A stretch of 64,000 nt of DNA from a bacterium. GTDB taxonomy: Bacteria; Bacillota; Clostridia; Lachnospirales; Lachnospiraceae. This document shows positions 37,205-46,591 of this stretch, in pieces. Numbering within the stretch: the stretch's first letter is position 1; each line of letters opens with the position of its first letter. The notes under the pieces were generated by a model. The model was not told the DNA's origin. It worked only from the letters and a program-made list of their open reading frames with translations, and ran no database searches. The translations under genes and the position numbers were made by a program. Where the stretch lies: contig JAQYCU010000068.1 of the NCBI GenBank assembly GCA_028724545.1, positions 20,857 through 84,856 of the forward strand. The letters are read 5' to 3'.

Positions 37205-39370
37205 CTAATTCTCATCCCCAGCCGTTCGTGAATAGGTTAAATTTCCAGATACTTTTTCTTTCACATTATAATCGTAACTTCCCTTGACCGTCATTCCGTC
37301 ATCAGCACTTGCTGCAAAACTGATGGTTAACACATCTCCTTTTTTCTCTGTTACGTTGTAAAGAACGGCACTGTTCTCACGGAAAGTAATTTCTTCTTCC
37401 TGATATTGCCGGAATAATGCCTGCAAAAGTTCCGTTCCGTCTTCGTGCTGATAATAAACGGACTTGGTTTGCGTATCGTAAATCACAAAAGTCTGCGCTT
37501 TTTCCCCATTATAAATCATCATAGCATAGCGCTCTTTTTCCTCATCCTCTGTAAAAACCCAGAACAAATCACAGTAATACCCCCGAATCTCGTCGTATTT
37601 CTTTGCACGTTTTCTAGGCGACAAAGTAACCGACTGTACCACTTCACTACCGGTACTGTCCTTTTTTGTGGACACAAGCACCTGCGTTGTTCCCTCGCTG
37701 TCTTCCAGCGTATGGTTTTGCGTTTCTCCTTCCTCATTATTTTCACTGTCTTCGAGCTGATACTCCTCTATCTCCCCCTTTGTAAGTGTTTTTTGCTCAT
37801 ATGTCCTGCTCTTCTCATTCCAGACATAATAAACTTCCGTTTCAGCAAACGGTACACAGAATAATCCTTTCGTATTTTCCGGCACCTCAAATGATATTGA
37901 CTCCTTCTGTCCTTCGTCCCCCGACACTGCATAAATGTTGTCACGGACAACTTGCAAGTCATCATCTTCTATTGCAAGCAGTGCATAAGAAAATACCCTG
38001 TAATCTGAAATCTTCTTTGCATTTTCTGCTGCCTTGCTTCCTATCTCTTTGTCTGTTTTTTGCAGCATATCCTGAAACTCATTTTGCGTCATTTCTTCTT
38101 CCTGTCCCAAAACCAGTTCCTGTACGTTATCCTGGTTATAATCTCCCGTGCAGAGTTTCAGTCCCTTTGAAAAATAGTATTCTTTATTATCGCTTTCCGG
38201 GAAAATATCCTGCATCTTTTTTGACACCAGCATATTGCCCAGAGAATCATACATAACGACACGGAAATCCCCACGATAGCCTTGCTTTTCTTTTGTTCCC
38301 GAAGTTTTTTCTAACTGTATGATTCTGCCAAGACCTTCCGGCGACACTGTATCTGTTTTTGCAATCACATCATTGTCATTTTTATCAAAAAGCGTTTCTT
38401 CTGTATCAGCAGGACTTCCCCACGTTTCTCCCGACCAGGCTATCTGCATGGGAACCAGCAGGAAAAGCCAGATGACCAGAACAGTCACTGCCAGAATGCC
38501 TGCCAGTTTTCTGTTTGATGTGTCCCATTTTTGGTACATCATCCGATACGCTCTCTGTTTTGTATTTCTCTCGTAAACACTCAATATAGAAAAGGAAACC
38601 CTTTTTTCAGATGGTCCGTCAAAATTCAACAGTGCCTGCGTGTATTCGCGCAACACATTTTCTTTCTGATGGTATACCGTCCTCTCATCCTTTGCCATTT
38701 CAGCATCCATATTCCAAAAGTAGTAATAAAGCCACATAACCGGATTGAACCAGTGAACTGCCTGGATAAAACACAAAATCCATCTGCCAAACACTTCTTT
38801 TTTGTGATGCTCCATATGTTTTAACAGCCACGTTGCTTCTTTTGATGATGTATTTTCCGGAAGATATAACCGGTGGTGTATGACGCCTGTCAGGACAGGT
38901 GATGATACCCATGATGATTCGTAAATATTTTCACCAAGTGGCTTTGCCTGACGTAGTATTTTTTTGAGCTGGTGCTGACTCAGCATATTATAGCAAAGCA
39001 CTAAGACAACACCTGCAAGCCAGATAATACTGCAGCATTTGAACGTCGCAGTTGCCGTAATTTCTCCTTTATAAACAGCTGTCCAGCTGCTCATAATGCC
39101 TGCATCTTCCGTCAGCGAAAGTCCCATCTGTGACAAAAGCATATGATATTTTCTATTGAACACCGGAATCATACATAACGGACTCGACAAAGCAATCGGG
39201 CAGATGCTTCTCAGATAGACAAAATACCATTCCCAGACCATATATTTTTTCTCAAAATTTCGCATCAGGAAACGTACCAGTAAAACAACCGGCAAAATCA
39301 GAACTGCCATAATTCCCAACGACAGAACCGTATAAAAAATGCGATATAACCACTCCATTTTTCTCTCCAA
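37205..39370 (-). CDS. BlaR1-like M56-family membrane protein with degenerate zinc motif
   Basis: A 721-residue protein with hydrophobic segments near 8-36, 58-78 and 110-130, as in BlaR1/MecR1. The M56 block LLKHMEHHKKEVFGRW sits near 182-197 and VHWFNPVMWLYYYFWNMDAE follows. The usual HExxH reads HMEHH here, so the catalytic Glu is not in its normal place and protease activity is doubtful. After another helix near 295-315 comes an extracellular domain of about 400 residues that is not a recognisable penicillin-binding sensor. No BlaI-type repressor lies beside it. It heads an operon with two ABC fusions, suggesting a sensor for that exporter pair (inference). Confidence 0.75.
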   Translation of the reverse strand: MERKMEWLYRIFYTVLSLGIMAVLILPVVLLVRFLMRNFEKKYMVWEWYFVYLRSICPIALSSPLCMIPVFNRKYHMLLSQMGLSLTEDAGIMSSWTAVYKGEITATATFKCCSIIWLAGVVLVLCYNMLSQHQLKKILRQAKPLGENIYESSWVSSPVLTGVIHHRLYLPENTSSKEATWLLKHMEHHKKEVFGRWILCFIQAVHWFNPVMWLYYYFWNMDAEMAKDERTVYHQKENVLREYTQALLNFDGPSEKRVSFSILSVYERNTKQRAYRMMYQKWDTSNRKLAGILAVTVLVIWLFLLVPMQIAWSGETWGSPADTEETLFDKNDNDVIAKTDTVSPEGLGRIIQLEKTSGTKEKQGYRGDFRVVMYDSLGNMLVSKKMQDIFPESDNKEYYFSKGLKLCTGDYNQDNVQELVLGQEEEMTQNEFQDMLQKTDKEIGSKAAENAKKISDYRVFSYALLAIEDDDLQVVRDNIYAVSGDEGQKESISFEVPENTKGLFCVPFAETEVYYVWNEKSRTYEQKTLTKGEIEEYQLEDSENNEEGETQNHTLEDSEGTTQVLVSTKKDSTGSEVVQSVTLSPRKRAKKYDEIRGYYCDLFWVFTEDEEKERYAMMIYNGEKAQTFVIYDTQTKSVYYQHEDGTELLQALFRQYQEEEITFRENSAVLYNVTEKKGDVLTISFAASADDGMTVKGSYDYNVKEKVSGNLTYSRTAGDEN

Positions 39371-39580
39371 ATCTTTTTCATTCTTTTAACCGTCTTTATT
39401 GTAGCACGCAAAGCAGTTTCGTTATACCCGATTTTTTTCAGAAATCATACCCCCGAAATTTGAACAGCTTCTGTCAAAAATAATTCATTCGTAAATAACT
39501 TTCTATTTTCCGGCAATTCTATTATAATGGTACATATCAGAGCAAAAAAGAAAATCCATTGATGGAAAGGACTTATTATA

Positions 39581-41530
39581 ATGAAAGATGGTTTTATAAA
39601 AGGCGCTGCTGTTACACCGGATATTCTGGTTGGCGACGTCGATTACAATACACAGCAAATCATTGCAGGCATGCAGACTGCCCATAGCGAAAAGGCAAAA
39701 CTTGTTGTTTTTCCGGAACTTTGCCTGACGGGATATACCTGCAATGACCTTTTCCTGCAAAACACGTTGTTAGACGGCGTATTTTGTGGTATTCAGAAAA
39801 TATGCACTGCTTCTGCCGGTATGGATATGGCCGTTGTCATCGGTTTTCCATTTTTCCTGCGCAATTCCCTGTATAATGTGGCAGCTGTTATTTTTGAAGG
39901 CAGCATTCTGGGAATTGTTCCAAAGCAGCATATTCCTAATTATTCTGAATTTTATGAAGGACGTCATTTTTCAAAACCACCGATTGGCTTTGAAACGATT
40001 CAGATAGAGGCACTTGGCGAAACCGGCAAAGATATTTTATTCGGTACCAATCTTCTTTTTCAGGCCGATAATCTGACCGGGTTTGTATTGGGCATCGACA
40101 TCTGTGAGGACCTCTGGATGCCGGTTCCCCCATCCTGCAACCACGCTCTTGCCGGTGCTACCATCATTGCCAATTTATCTGCAAGTGACGAAACAACAGG
40201 TAAAGACATTTACCGTCGCGAACTGGTTTCCAACCAGTCGGCACGCCTTATCAGTGGCTACATTTATGCCGACGCCGGCGAAGGCGAATCCTCTACTGAC
40301 CTGGTATTTGCCGGTCATAACCTGATTGCTGAAAATGGTACTATGCTGGCAGAATCCGAGCGTTTCCACAATGGCATTATCTGCAGCGAAATCGACCTGC
40401 AAAAACTTATCAGCGAACGTCGTCGTATGAATACATTTGCATCGCTTTCCCCACAGGAATCCGGTTACCATACCGTTTCCTTTACTTTTGGCGAACTTGC
40501 AAAAACTTCACTGACGCGTAAATTTCCACAAACGCCTTTTGTTCCCCAGAACAAGGCTGACCGTGACCGTCGCTGTGATGAAATATTGCATATCCAGGCA
40601 ATGGGACTGAAAAAACGACTGGCGCACACGCACTGCACCAGCGCCGTTATTGGCATTTCCGGTGGACTCGACTCTACACTTGCCCTGCTGGTTACGGCAA
40701 AGGCTTTCGATATGCTTGGCATAGACCGTAGTGGTATTCTCGCCGTGACAATGCCTTGTTTTGGTACAACAGACCGTACTTACCAAAATGCCTGCGAACT
40801 GACAAAAATTCTGGGTGCCACATTAAAAGAGGTACCAATTCACGATGCCGTCAATCTCCATTTTCGCGACATCGGCCACGACAGCAGTGTGCACGATGTT
40901 ACTTATGAAAATGCACAGGCACGGCAGCGCACCCTGATTCTGATGAATCTCGCCAACCAGTCAAACGGTATGGTTATCGGAACGGGTGATATGTCTGAAC
41001 TCGCGCTGGGCTGGGCAACCTACAACGGTGACCATATGTCTATGTATGGCGTGAACTGCTCCGTTCCAAAAACGTTGGTGCGTTATCTTGTTCTCTACTA
41101 TGCCGAAACAACAAAAGAAGCCAAATTACACGATATTTTGTTAGATATTCTGGATACCCCGGTAAGCCCGGAACTGCTTCCACCAAAAGATGGAAAAATC
41201 TCCCAGAAAACAGAGGATATCGTCGGACCATATGAGCTTCACGACTTTTACCTTTATTATCTGATGCGCTTTGGATACTCGCCATCCAAGATTTTCCGGA
41301 TGGCCGTCTATACCTTTGATGGCATTTATGATGAAAAGACCATTTACAAATGGCTTCGCACCTTTTACTGGCGTTTCTTTGCCCAGCAGTTTAAACGTTC
41401 CTGCCTGCCGGATGGTCCGAAAGTAGGTAGTGTTGCCTTATCGCCACGTGGCGACTGGCGTATGCCAAGTGATGCTTCTGTTAACCTCTGGCTGAAAGAA
41501 CTGGATAAGCTGGAAGAAACACTTGCATAA
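39581..41530 (+). CDS. nadE: Glutamine-dependent NAD+ synthetase
   Basis: Amidates deamido-NAD+ with glutamine as nitrogen donor and ATP. The 649-residue length fits the two-domain bacterial form. The N-terminal nitrilase-type glutaminase has the Glu in FPELCLTGY (about 46) and the nucleophile in DICEDLW (Cys175). The synthetase domain has the P-loop SGGLDST near 357-365 and the later GTGDMSELALGW motif. It is monocistronic on the plus strand, divergent from the M56/ABC operon, and ends at a bidirectional terminator. An in-frame repeat of GAACCAGCTAATCC follows the stop codon without coding content. Confidence 0.95.
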   Translation: MKDGFIKGAAVTPDILVGDVDYNTQQIIAGMQTAHSEKAKLVVFPELCLTGYTCNDLFLQNTLLDGVFCGIQKICTASAGMDMAVVIGFPFFLRNSLYNVAAVIFEGSILGIVPKQHIPNYSEFYEGRHFSKPPIGFETIQIEALGETGKDILFGTNLLFQADNLTGFVLGIDICEDLWMPVPPSCNHALAGATIIANLSASDETTGKDIYRRELVSNQSARLISGYIYADAGEGESSTDLVFAGHNLIAENGTMLAESERFHNGIICSEIDLQKLISERRRMNTFASLSPQESGYHTVSFTFGELAKTSLTRKFPQTPFVPQNKADRDRRCDEILHIQAMGLKKRLAHTHCTSAVIGISGGLDSTLALLVTAKAFDMLGIDRSGILAVTMPCFGTTDRTYQNACELTKILGATLKEVPIHDAVNLHFRDIGHDSSVHDVTYENAQARQRTLILMNLANQSNGMVIGTGDMSELALGWATYNGDHMSMYGVNCSVPKTLVRYLVLYYAETTKEAKLHDILLDILDTPVSPELLPPKDGKISQKTEDIVGPYELHDFYLYYLMRFGYSPSKIFRMAVYTFDGIYDEKTIYKWLRTFYWRFFAQQFKRSCLPDGPKVGSVALSPRGDWRMPSDASVNLWLKELDKLEETLA

Positions 41531-41649
41531 ATGAACCAGCTAATCCGAAAAAAAGACTAGCCGAAAAGAACCAGCTAATCCAGAAGAAACTTCTAACCGA
41601 AAAAATAGGAAAGCTGAAAAGCAAAATAGTGCAAATTAATACAGTAAAT

Positions 41650-41680
41650 AAAAAAAGCAGTGTTTCCACTGCTTTTTTTA
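41650..41680. terminator. Bidirectional terminator between nadE and the LRR gene
   Basis: A 7-bp stem AGCAGTG/CACTGCT (41656-41662, 41667-41673) with a 4-nt loop is flanked by A and T tracts on both sides, so it can stop transcription from nadE and from the convergent LRR gene. Confidence 0.85.
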
Positions 41681-41727
41681 TGATAAACCAACCGTCTTTC
41701 TATTCGTCATTTCTTACTTTTGCTTTT

Positions 41728-43128
41728 TTAGTAAAAAAGACCTAACTGATTTAACATAACGGTAACGCCTGTTTGGCCTTTTATTCCATAGACATAAAGA
41801 TTATCATTCTTTTTATATTTTCCTATCGAAACTTCTTTTCCTGACGGTGAAATCGTCATATCGTTTGAATATCCTGTAAATTCATATCCCTTCAAATCCG
41901 GCATAATTGATGTTAAGTCATACTTCTTATTCGGACTTAACTGCATATATACAGAAATGCCGTAATTCTCTTTCATCTTTACTTTTTTAAGAAGCTGATA
42001 CTTCTTTCCTACAGAAATGAATTCCAATTTCACACCTTTTGCCAATGGCAGTTTTGAAACAGATGTTTTCGCAACGTTTAAGCCTCTTAACTTTTTCAGT
42101 TTGCTCAATGCCAATGTTTTCACAGGATTATCTGCACAATACAAATATGTTAACTTCGTATTCTTTGACACATCCAGTTTCTTTATTTTATTGCTACAAA
42201 CATTTAACACTTTTAATGATTTAAATGTCTTTAGCTCCATTTTTGTTAATTTGTTAACAGATACATTGATTCCTGTAATCTTACTGCCTTTACCACAGTT
42301 TAATGATTTGAGCTTGTTACGGTATGCAACAACGCTTGTTATCTTTTTATTCTTTGATACGTCCAGTTTTTTAAGGTTGTTGTCACCGGCTCCGACATCT
42401 TTTAAGTTCTTGTTTGATGACAGGTTCAATGCTGATAATTTATTATTATAGCATGCTAAAGATGTCAGTTTTTTATTTTTTGATACATTTACTTTTTTCA
42501 ATTTGTTATTGCTTAGATTTAACACTTTCAGGCTTTTTAACTTAGATGTATCATAGGATGTCATAGCAGTTCCGTTAATGTATAAAGATGTCAATTTTGA
42601 CTGATTCGGTGCAACTACTTTTTTCGCTCCAGAACCATAAAAATAAAACTCCTTTACCTTACTGTATCCGGTTGCCTTGCTAAAATCAAACGCACTTTTT
42701 GTGCCACTGGCATCAATAACAACCTCTGCCGGTGTTGCTCCCTTAATGGAAACAACCTTTTTTGTAGAAATGGATATCATCTTAATCTTTGTGCTATTTA
42801 CCGTGATAGTTTTCGTACCCGCCGGAAGTTTCTGAAGTTCAACACGTGTCACTTTTGGAAAATATTTCAGTACAGCAGAAATATCATTTGTTGCATCCGT
42901 AAAATATAAATCCTCTATTGAAGCTGCCTCTTCACTGCTCAAAATTCCATCCTTGTTTTTGTCTGCATACTGCACTTTGGAGTATACACCTGAATCTTTA
43001 AAGGTTGTCTGGTTAATTTCTACTCCTGCTGCCTGACTGACAGTTGCCTGTCCACCTGCCACGTTCGCAATCGCTGTAATTGCAACGGCTGCTGATGCGA
43101 CCACAATGTTCTTTACCAATTTTTTCAT
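41728..43128 (-). CDS. Secreted leucine-rich-repeat protein with EF-hand-like loop (paralog A)
   Basis: A 466-residue exported protein. Residues 1-34 form a signal peptide. A calcium-binding loop DKNKDGILSSEE lies near 57-68 with Asp, Asn, Asp and Glu at the EF-hand ligand positions. Internalin-like LRR units follow at about 170-350 (LKVLNLSNNKLKKVNVSKNK, LTSLACYNNKLSALNLSSNK), and the end is a beta-rich domain. No sorting signal or membrane anchor is visible. It is a close paralog of the protein at 45051-46451, of identical length. Such LRR proteins often mediate adhesion or ligand binding; the target is unknown. Confidence 0.82.
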   Translation of the reverse strand: MKKLVKNIVVASAAVAITAIANVAGGQATVSQAAGVEINQTTFKDSGVYSKVQYADKNKDGILSSEEAASIEDLYFTDATNDISAVLKYFPKVTRVELQKLPAGTKTITVNSTKIKMISISTKKVVSIKGATPAEVVIDASGTKSAFDFSKATGYSKVKEFYFYGSGAKKVVAPNQSKLTSLYINGTAMTSYDTSKLKSLKVLNLSNNKLKKVNVSKNKKLTSLACYNNKLSALNLSSNKNLKDVGAGDNNLKKLDVSKNKKITSVVAYRNKLKSLNCGKGSKITGINVSVNKLTKMELKTFKSLKVLNVCSNKIKKLDVSKNTKLTYLYCADNPVKTLALSKLKKLRGLNVAKTSVSKLPLAKGVKLEFISVGKKYQLLKKVKMKENYGISVYMQLSPNKKYDLTSIMPDLKGYEFTGYSNDMTISPSGKEVSIGKYKKNDNLYVYGIKGQTGVTVMLNQLGLFY

Positions 43129-43168
43129 TCTTTTTCCTCCCTATATTATAAGTTTATTTTATCTTATT

Positions 43169-43196
43169 ATTATAACATTTCCTCTTTTTCTTACAA
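43169..43196 (-). promoter_or_regulatory. Promoter of LRR paralog A
   Basis: TTGTAA (43191-43196) and TATAAT (43169-43174) are separated by 16 bp on the minus strand. The following leader AATAATAAGATAAAATAAAC is nearly the same as that of paralog B, showing that promoter and gene were duplicated together. Confidence 0.6.
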
Positions 43197-43204
43197 CCTA
43201 CGTT

Positions 43205-43288
43205 ACCCGACAGAAACGAAACACATTACCCGACAGAAACGAAAGCGTGCATTTGCCAGAAAGAAGAAACCATTGCTGTCAGGCACAA
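43205..43288. repeat. Degenerate partial copy of the 53.9-kb palindromic element, with a short tandem repeat
   Basis: The segments CGAAAGCGTGC (43240), TTGCCAGAAA (43253) and GCTGTCAGGCACAA (43275) match the right end of the element at 53932-54141 with the same spacing (35 nt between first and last blocks). Just before lies a tandem repeat of TTACCCGACAGAAACGAAA (two copies, 43203 on). It sits between the ligase-like gene and the promoter of LRR paralog A. Confidence 0.55.
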
Positions 43289-43304
43289 CTTTATTTCTGA
43301 CAAA

Positions 43305-45032
43305 TCAGCCTCCCAGATTCCGGATTTCTTCCGTAATATCCTTTGGAAAATCAATCTCGACTTTATCGTCTATCTTTTTGCCTAACGGACTGACCGTTTT
43401 TTTGTTATCCTCGATAATGGTAAGCAGTTCCTGCATATCACCAGCCATTTCCATCGCCAGCTCTTCGTCCCCATTTTCGATGGCATATGACAGTATTTCA
43501 TTTAGCATTACCAGATAGTCATTATACTCTGCAGCATCAAATTTATTTCTCGCAATCGCTTTCTTCTTGTAGCGCACCATATCCGAAAAACGGTTCTGGT
43601 TAAATGCCACCTGCGCCTTCGCATCATAAGCAAGAAATGCCGTGTCATTCTGCCCCAGAATCTTATCTGCCAGCCGGTCAGCCTTATCATTATCTTTTTC
43701 CAGCGACAAATTGGCCAGCTGCGCATCCGTGTAAACCGGATACCACTGCACTGCCGTTTTTGTCTTTTCTGCTGCGTACAGACTCAGTGGAACGGCAAAA
43801 TACAGACAGACACATCCTATCAGAACAGAAAGTGCCATACAGATTTTTCCTGAAATTCCAGCTTTTTGTAAACCACCCGGCTTTTCGGAGCTGTCCGTTT
43901 TTCCAAAAACACAGTTTTTCCGAAATACGGCTTCCTTGCTGCACGATAACACCAGCACCAGCAAAAATGCCATACCGGTATGTTCCAAGTCAAACTCCAT
44001 CATACTGTGCAGCAATATGACAGATAATAATAATTTTTCTAAAAATGGCCGTTTTTTATTACAGATTGCCAGTATAATGATAAGCAGCAATACAATTGCC
44101 GGAATCCAGCCGATATCGAGTACCCACTGCAGTAAATCATTGTGTACATAACGCACGGTATAAACACCCGTCTGTATCTCATTCTGTTTATAATAATATC
44201 CGAGATACCCCATCCCAAAAGGATGTTTTATGGCAAGTGAAAGTCCGTCCTGCCAGTACAGAAGACGTCCATACAGCGTACTGAAATTCGTTGTAAACAG
44301 GCGTCCCATCGCCTCTGTCTGCCGAAAGACAGTTCCGGCACAAACCGTTAACGCAAGCAAAATGCCAAGAACTGCGCATACATATTTCCGAATCCCCTTT
44401 TGGGCAAGTGCAAATGCAATCAGTGCCACAAATGCCAGTACCCAGGTATATCTGCTACCCGAAAACCACAGACCGGCAAGAAAGCCAAGCAGCATCGCCA
44501 CATCTTTCCAGACTGCCCGTTGCTTCCAGGTTTCCAGCAGAACCAGAAGTGCTAATAACGCAAAAAGCGCATATGTATTCGCATATCCGAATGTTCCACA
44601 GAAACGTCCTGCCGAAAATACAAATTTTCGCACCGGTTCAGCCAGACTGGCTATCGCTGGTACTGCCGTCAGAACAACTGCTATCTCCGGCAATTTGTAT
44701 AATATCCGTTTTCTTTGTTCCTGCTCTGTCACAGCCAATGCCAGTGCAAACAGAAAAATCACGCTCTTCTTTGCTGCGCCTGTCATTGCCATACCACAGT
44801 CCACGGCATAAATGCTGGAAATCCAATACATAAACGCTATGATTGCTGAAAATACCATATAATTTTCAAAAGCCGTTTTTTCTAACCGTTTTCGACGGAA
44901 AACGATTAGAAAAACGGCGATACATACACCTATGATTACACTGCTGTATTCATAATATCCACCACTCCACACAAGACTGGCACAAAGTAATACAAACAAC
45001 CAAAAAAATGATGTTTCTTTTTCTTTTATCAT
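43305..45032 (-). CDS. O-antigen ligase / Wzy-like membrane protein with C-terminal helical repeats
   Basis: A 575-residue protein with about ten to twelve hydrophobic segments. The large loop and the YVHNDLLQWVLDIGWIPAI motif, with conserved His, are typical of the Wzy_C family that transfers or polymerises lipid-linked glycans. The last 150 residues are soluble TPR-like helices (DKADRLADKILGQNDTAFLA, ALEYNDYLV-like). It starts 18 nt after LRR paralog B and is followed by LRR paralog A. No glycosyltransferases lie in the window. Protein glycosylation of the adjacent LRR proteins is an attractive but unproven role. Confidence 0.8.
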   Translation of the reverse strand: MIKEKETSFFWLFVLLCASLVWSGGYYEYSSVIIGVCIAVFLIVFRRKRLEKTAFENYMVFSAIIAFMYWISSIYAVDCGMAMTGAAKKSVIFLFALALAVTEQEQRKRILYKLPEIAVVLTAVPAIASLAEPVRKFVFSAGRFCGTFGYANTYALFALLALLVLLETWKQRAVWKDVAMLLGFLAGLWFSGSRYTWVLAFVALIAFALAQKGIRKYVCAVLGILLALTVCAGTVFRQTEAMGRLFTTNFSTLYGRLLYWQDGLSLAIKHPFGMGYLGYYYKQNEIQTGVYTVRYVHNDLLQWVLDIGWIPAIVLLLIIILAICNKKRPFLEKLLLSVILLHSMMEFDLEHTGMAFLLVLVLSCSKEAVFRKNCVFGKTDSSEKPGGLQKAGISGKICMALSVLIGCVCLYFAVPLSLYAAEKTKTAVQWYPVYTDAQLANLSLEKDNDKADRLADKILGQNDTAFLAYDAKAQVAFNQNRFSDMVRYKKKAIARNKFDAAEYNDYLVMLNEILSYAIENGDEELAMEMAGDMQELLTIIEDNKKTVSPLGKKIDDKVEIDFPKDITEEIRNLGG

Positions 45033-45050
45033 TTCTTTGTCAAATCCTTT

Positions 45051-46451
45051 TTAGTAAAAAACACCTGCATTATTGAATGAAATCGTAACACTGGTTTTTC
45101 CTTTTGTTGCATAAGCAGAAAGATAATTATCTTTCTTAAAGTTTCCAAGAAAAACTGTTTTTCCTGTTGGTGTAAGATTTACATATTGAGAATATGTTGA
45201 AAATTCATATCCGTTCAGGCATGGAAGTATTGTCGTCAGATTATATGTCTTATTTGGCAGTAACTGCATGCAGACGCTATTTCCACCCTTGCTGCTCATT
45301 TTCACATCTTTCAGAAGCTGATACTTCTTTCCAACGGAAATAAAGTTCAATTTCGCACTTTTTGCCAATGACAGTTTTGTAACAGATGTCTGTGCCACGT
45401 TTAATGATGTTAACTTTTTCATTTTGCTTAATGCTAATGTTTTAACAGATGTATCGGCACAAGATAAATATGTTAACTTCGTGTTCTTTGATACGTCCAG
45501 TTTGCTAATTTTGTTGCTGGTAACATCTAATGATATTAATGACTTAAATGCCTTTGGCTCAATTTTTGTTAATTTGTTAGCAGCAACATTAATTTCTTTA
45601 ATCTTATTGCTCTTTGGATATTTTAATGATTTGATTTTATTACGATATACAACAACTCTTGTTATCTTTTTATTCTTTGATACATCGATTTTTTTAAGGT
45701 TGTTATCACCGGCTCCGACGTCTTTTAACTTCTTGTTTGATGAGAGGTTCAATGCTGATAATTTATTGCTATAGCATGCTAAAGATGTCAGGTTTTTATT
45801 CTTTGATACATTCAGTTTTTTCAGTTTGTTATTGCTTAAATTTAATTCTTTAATACTCTTTAATTTAGAAGTATTGTACGATGTCATAGTAGTACCGTTG
45901 ACGCAAAGATTTGTCAGTTTTGCCTGGTTTGGTGCTACCAGTTTTTTGGTTTCGTTACCATAGAAAGAAAACTTCTTTACTTTGTTATATCCGGTTGCCT
46001 TGCTAAAATCAAATGAATTTTTCATTCCATTACCATAAATTGCAACCTCTGTCGGTGCTGCTCCCTTAATAGAAACAACTTTGGATGTAGCAATTGTCAT
46101 TTTCTTAATCTTTGTACTGTTAACCGTGATGGTTTTTGCACTTGACGGAACAGAAAGAATCGTAACTTCCGTTGCTTTTGGGAAATATTTCAATGTAGCA
46201 GAAATATCACTTGTTTCATCATAAAAATACACATCCTTAACCGTAGCTGCCTCTGCACTGCTCAAAATCCCGTCGTTGTTTTTGTCAGCACTCTTTGCCT
46301 TTGCATACACACCAGAATCCTTAAAAGTTTTCTGAGTAATTGCAACGCCTGCTGCCTGGCTGACAGTTGCCTGTCCACCTGCCACACTCGCAATCGCTGT
46401 AATTGCAACAACAGCTGATGCTGCTACAATATTTTTCGTCCATTTTCTCAT
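45051..46451 (-). CDS. Secreted leucine-rich-repeat protein with EF-hand-like loop (paralog B)
   Basis: A 466-residue paralog of the protein at 41728-43128, same length and domain order: signal peptide, EF-hand-like loop DKNNDGILSSAE near 57-68, LRR units (IKELNLSNNKLKKLNVSKNK) and a C-terminal beta region. Differences are spread throughout, with the C-terminal region the most diverged, as expected if the two recognise different ligands. It is first in an operon with the ligase-like gene and has its own consensus promoter. Confidence 0.82.
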   Translation of the reverse strand: MRKWTKNIVAASAVVAITAIASVAGGQATVSQAAGVAITQKTFKDSGVYAKAKSADKNNDGILSSAEAATVKDVYFYDETSDISATLKYFPKATEVTILSVPSSAKTITVNSTKIKKMTIATSKVVSIKGAAPTEVAIYGNGMKNSFDFSKATGYNKVKKFSFYGNETKKLVAPNQAKLTNLCVNGTTMTSYNTSKLKSIKELNLSNNKLKKLNVSKNKNLTSLACYSNKLSALNLSSNKKLKDVGAGDNNLKKIDVSKNKKITRVVVYRNKIKSLKYPKSNKIKEINVAANKLTKIEPKAFKSLISLDVTSNKISKLDVSKNTKLTYLSCADTSVKTLALSKMKKLTSLNVAQTSVTKLSLAKSAKLNFISVGKKYQLLKDVKMSSKGGNSVCMQLLPNKTYNLTTILPCLNGYEFSTYSQYVNLTPTGKTVFLGNFKKDNYLSAYATKGKTSVTISFNNAGVFY

Positions 46452-46491
46452 ACTGCTTCCTCCTTTATGGAAAGTTTATTTTATGTTTATT

Positions 46492-46520
46492 ATTATAATA
46501 TTTTTTAATTTTCCTGACAA
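46492..46520 (-). promoter_or_regulatory. Promoter of LRR paralog B / ligase operon
   Basis: TTGTCA (46515-46520), a 17-bp spacer and TATAAT (46492-46497) on the minus strand precede a leader that closely matches that of paralog A. Confidence 0.65.
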
Positions 46521-46591
46521 CTAAAAGATATTTTACATGACCTTTTCTGACATTTTACAGAGCAGACTTTTAAGGGCATGTGATAAAATTT

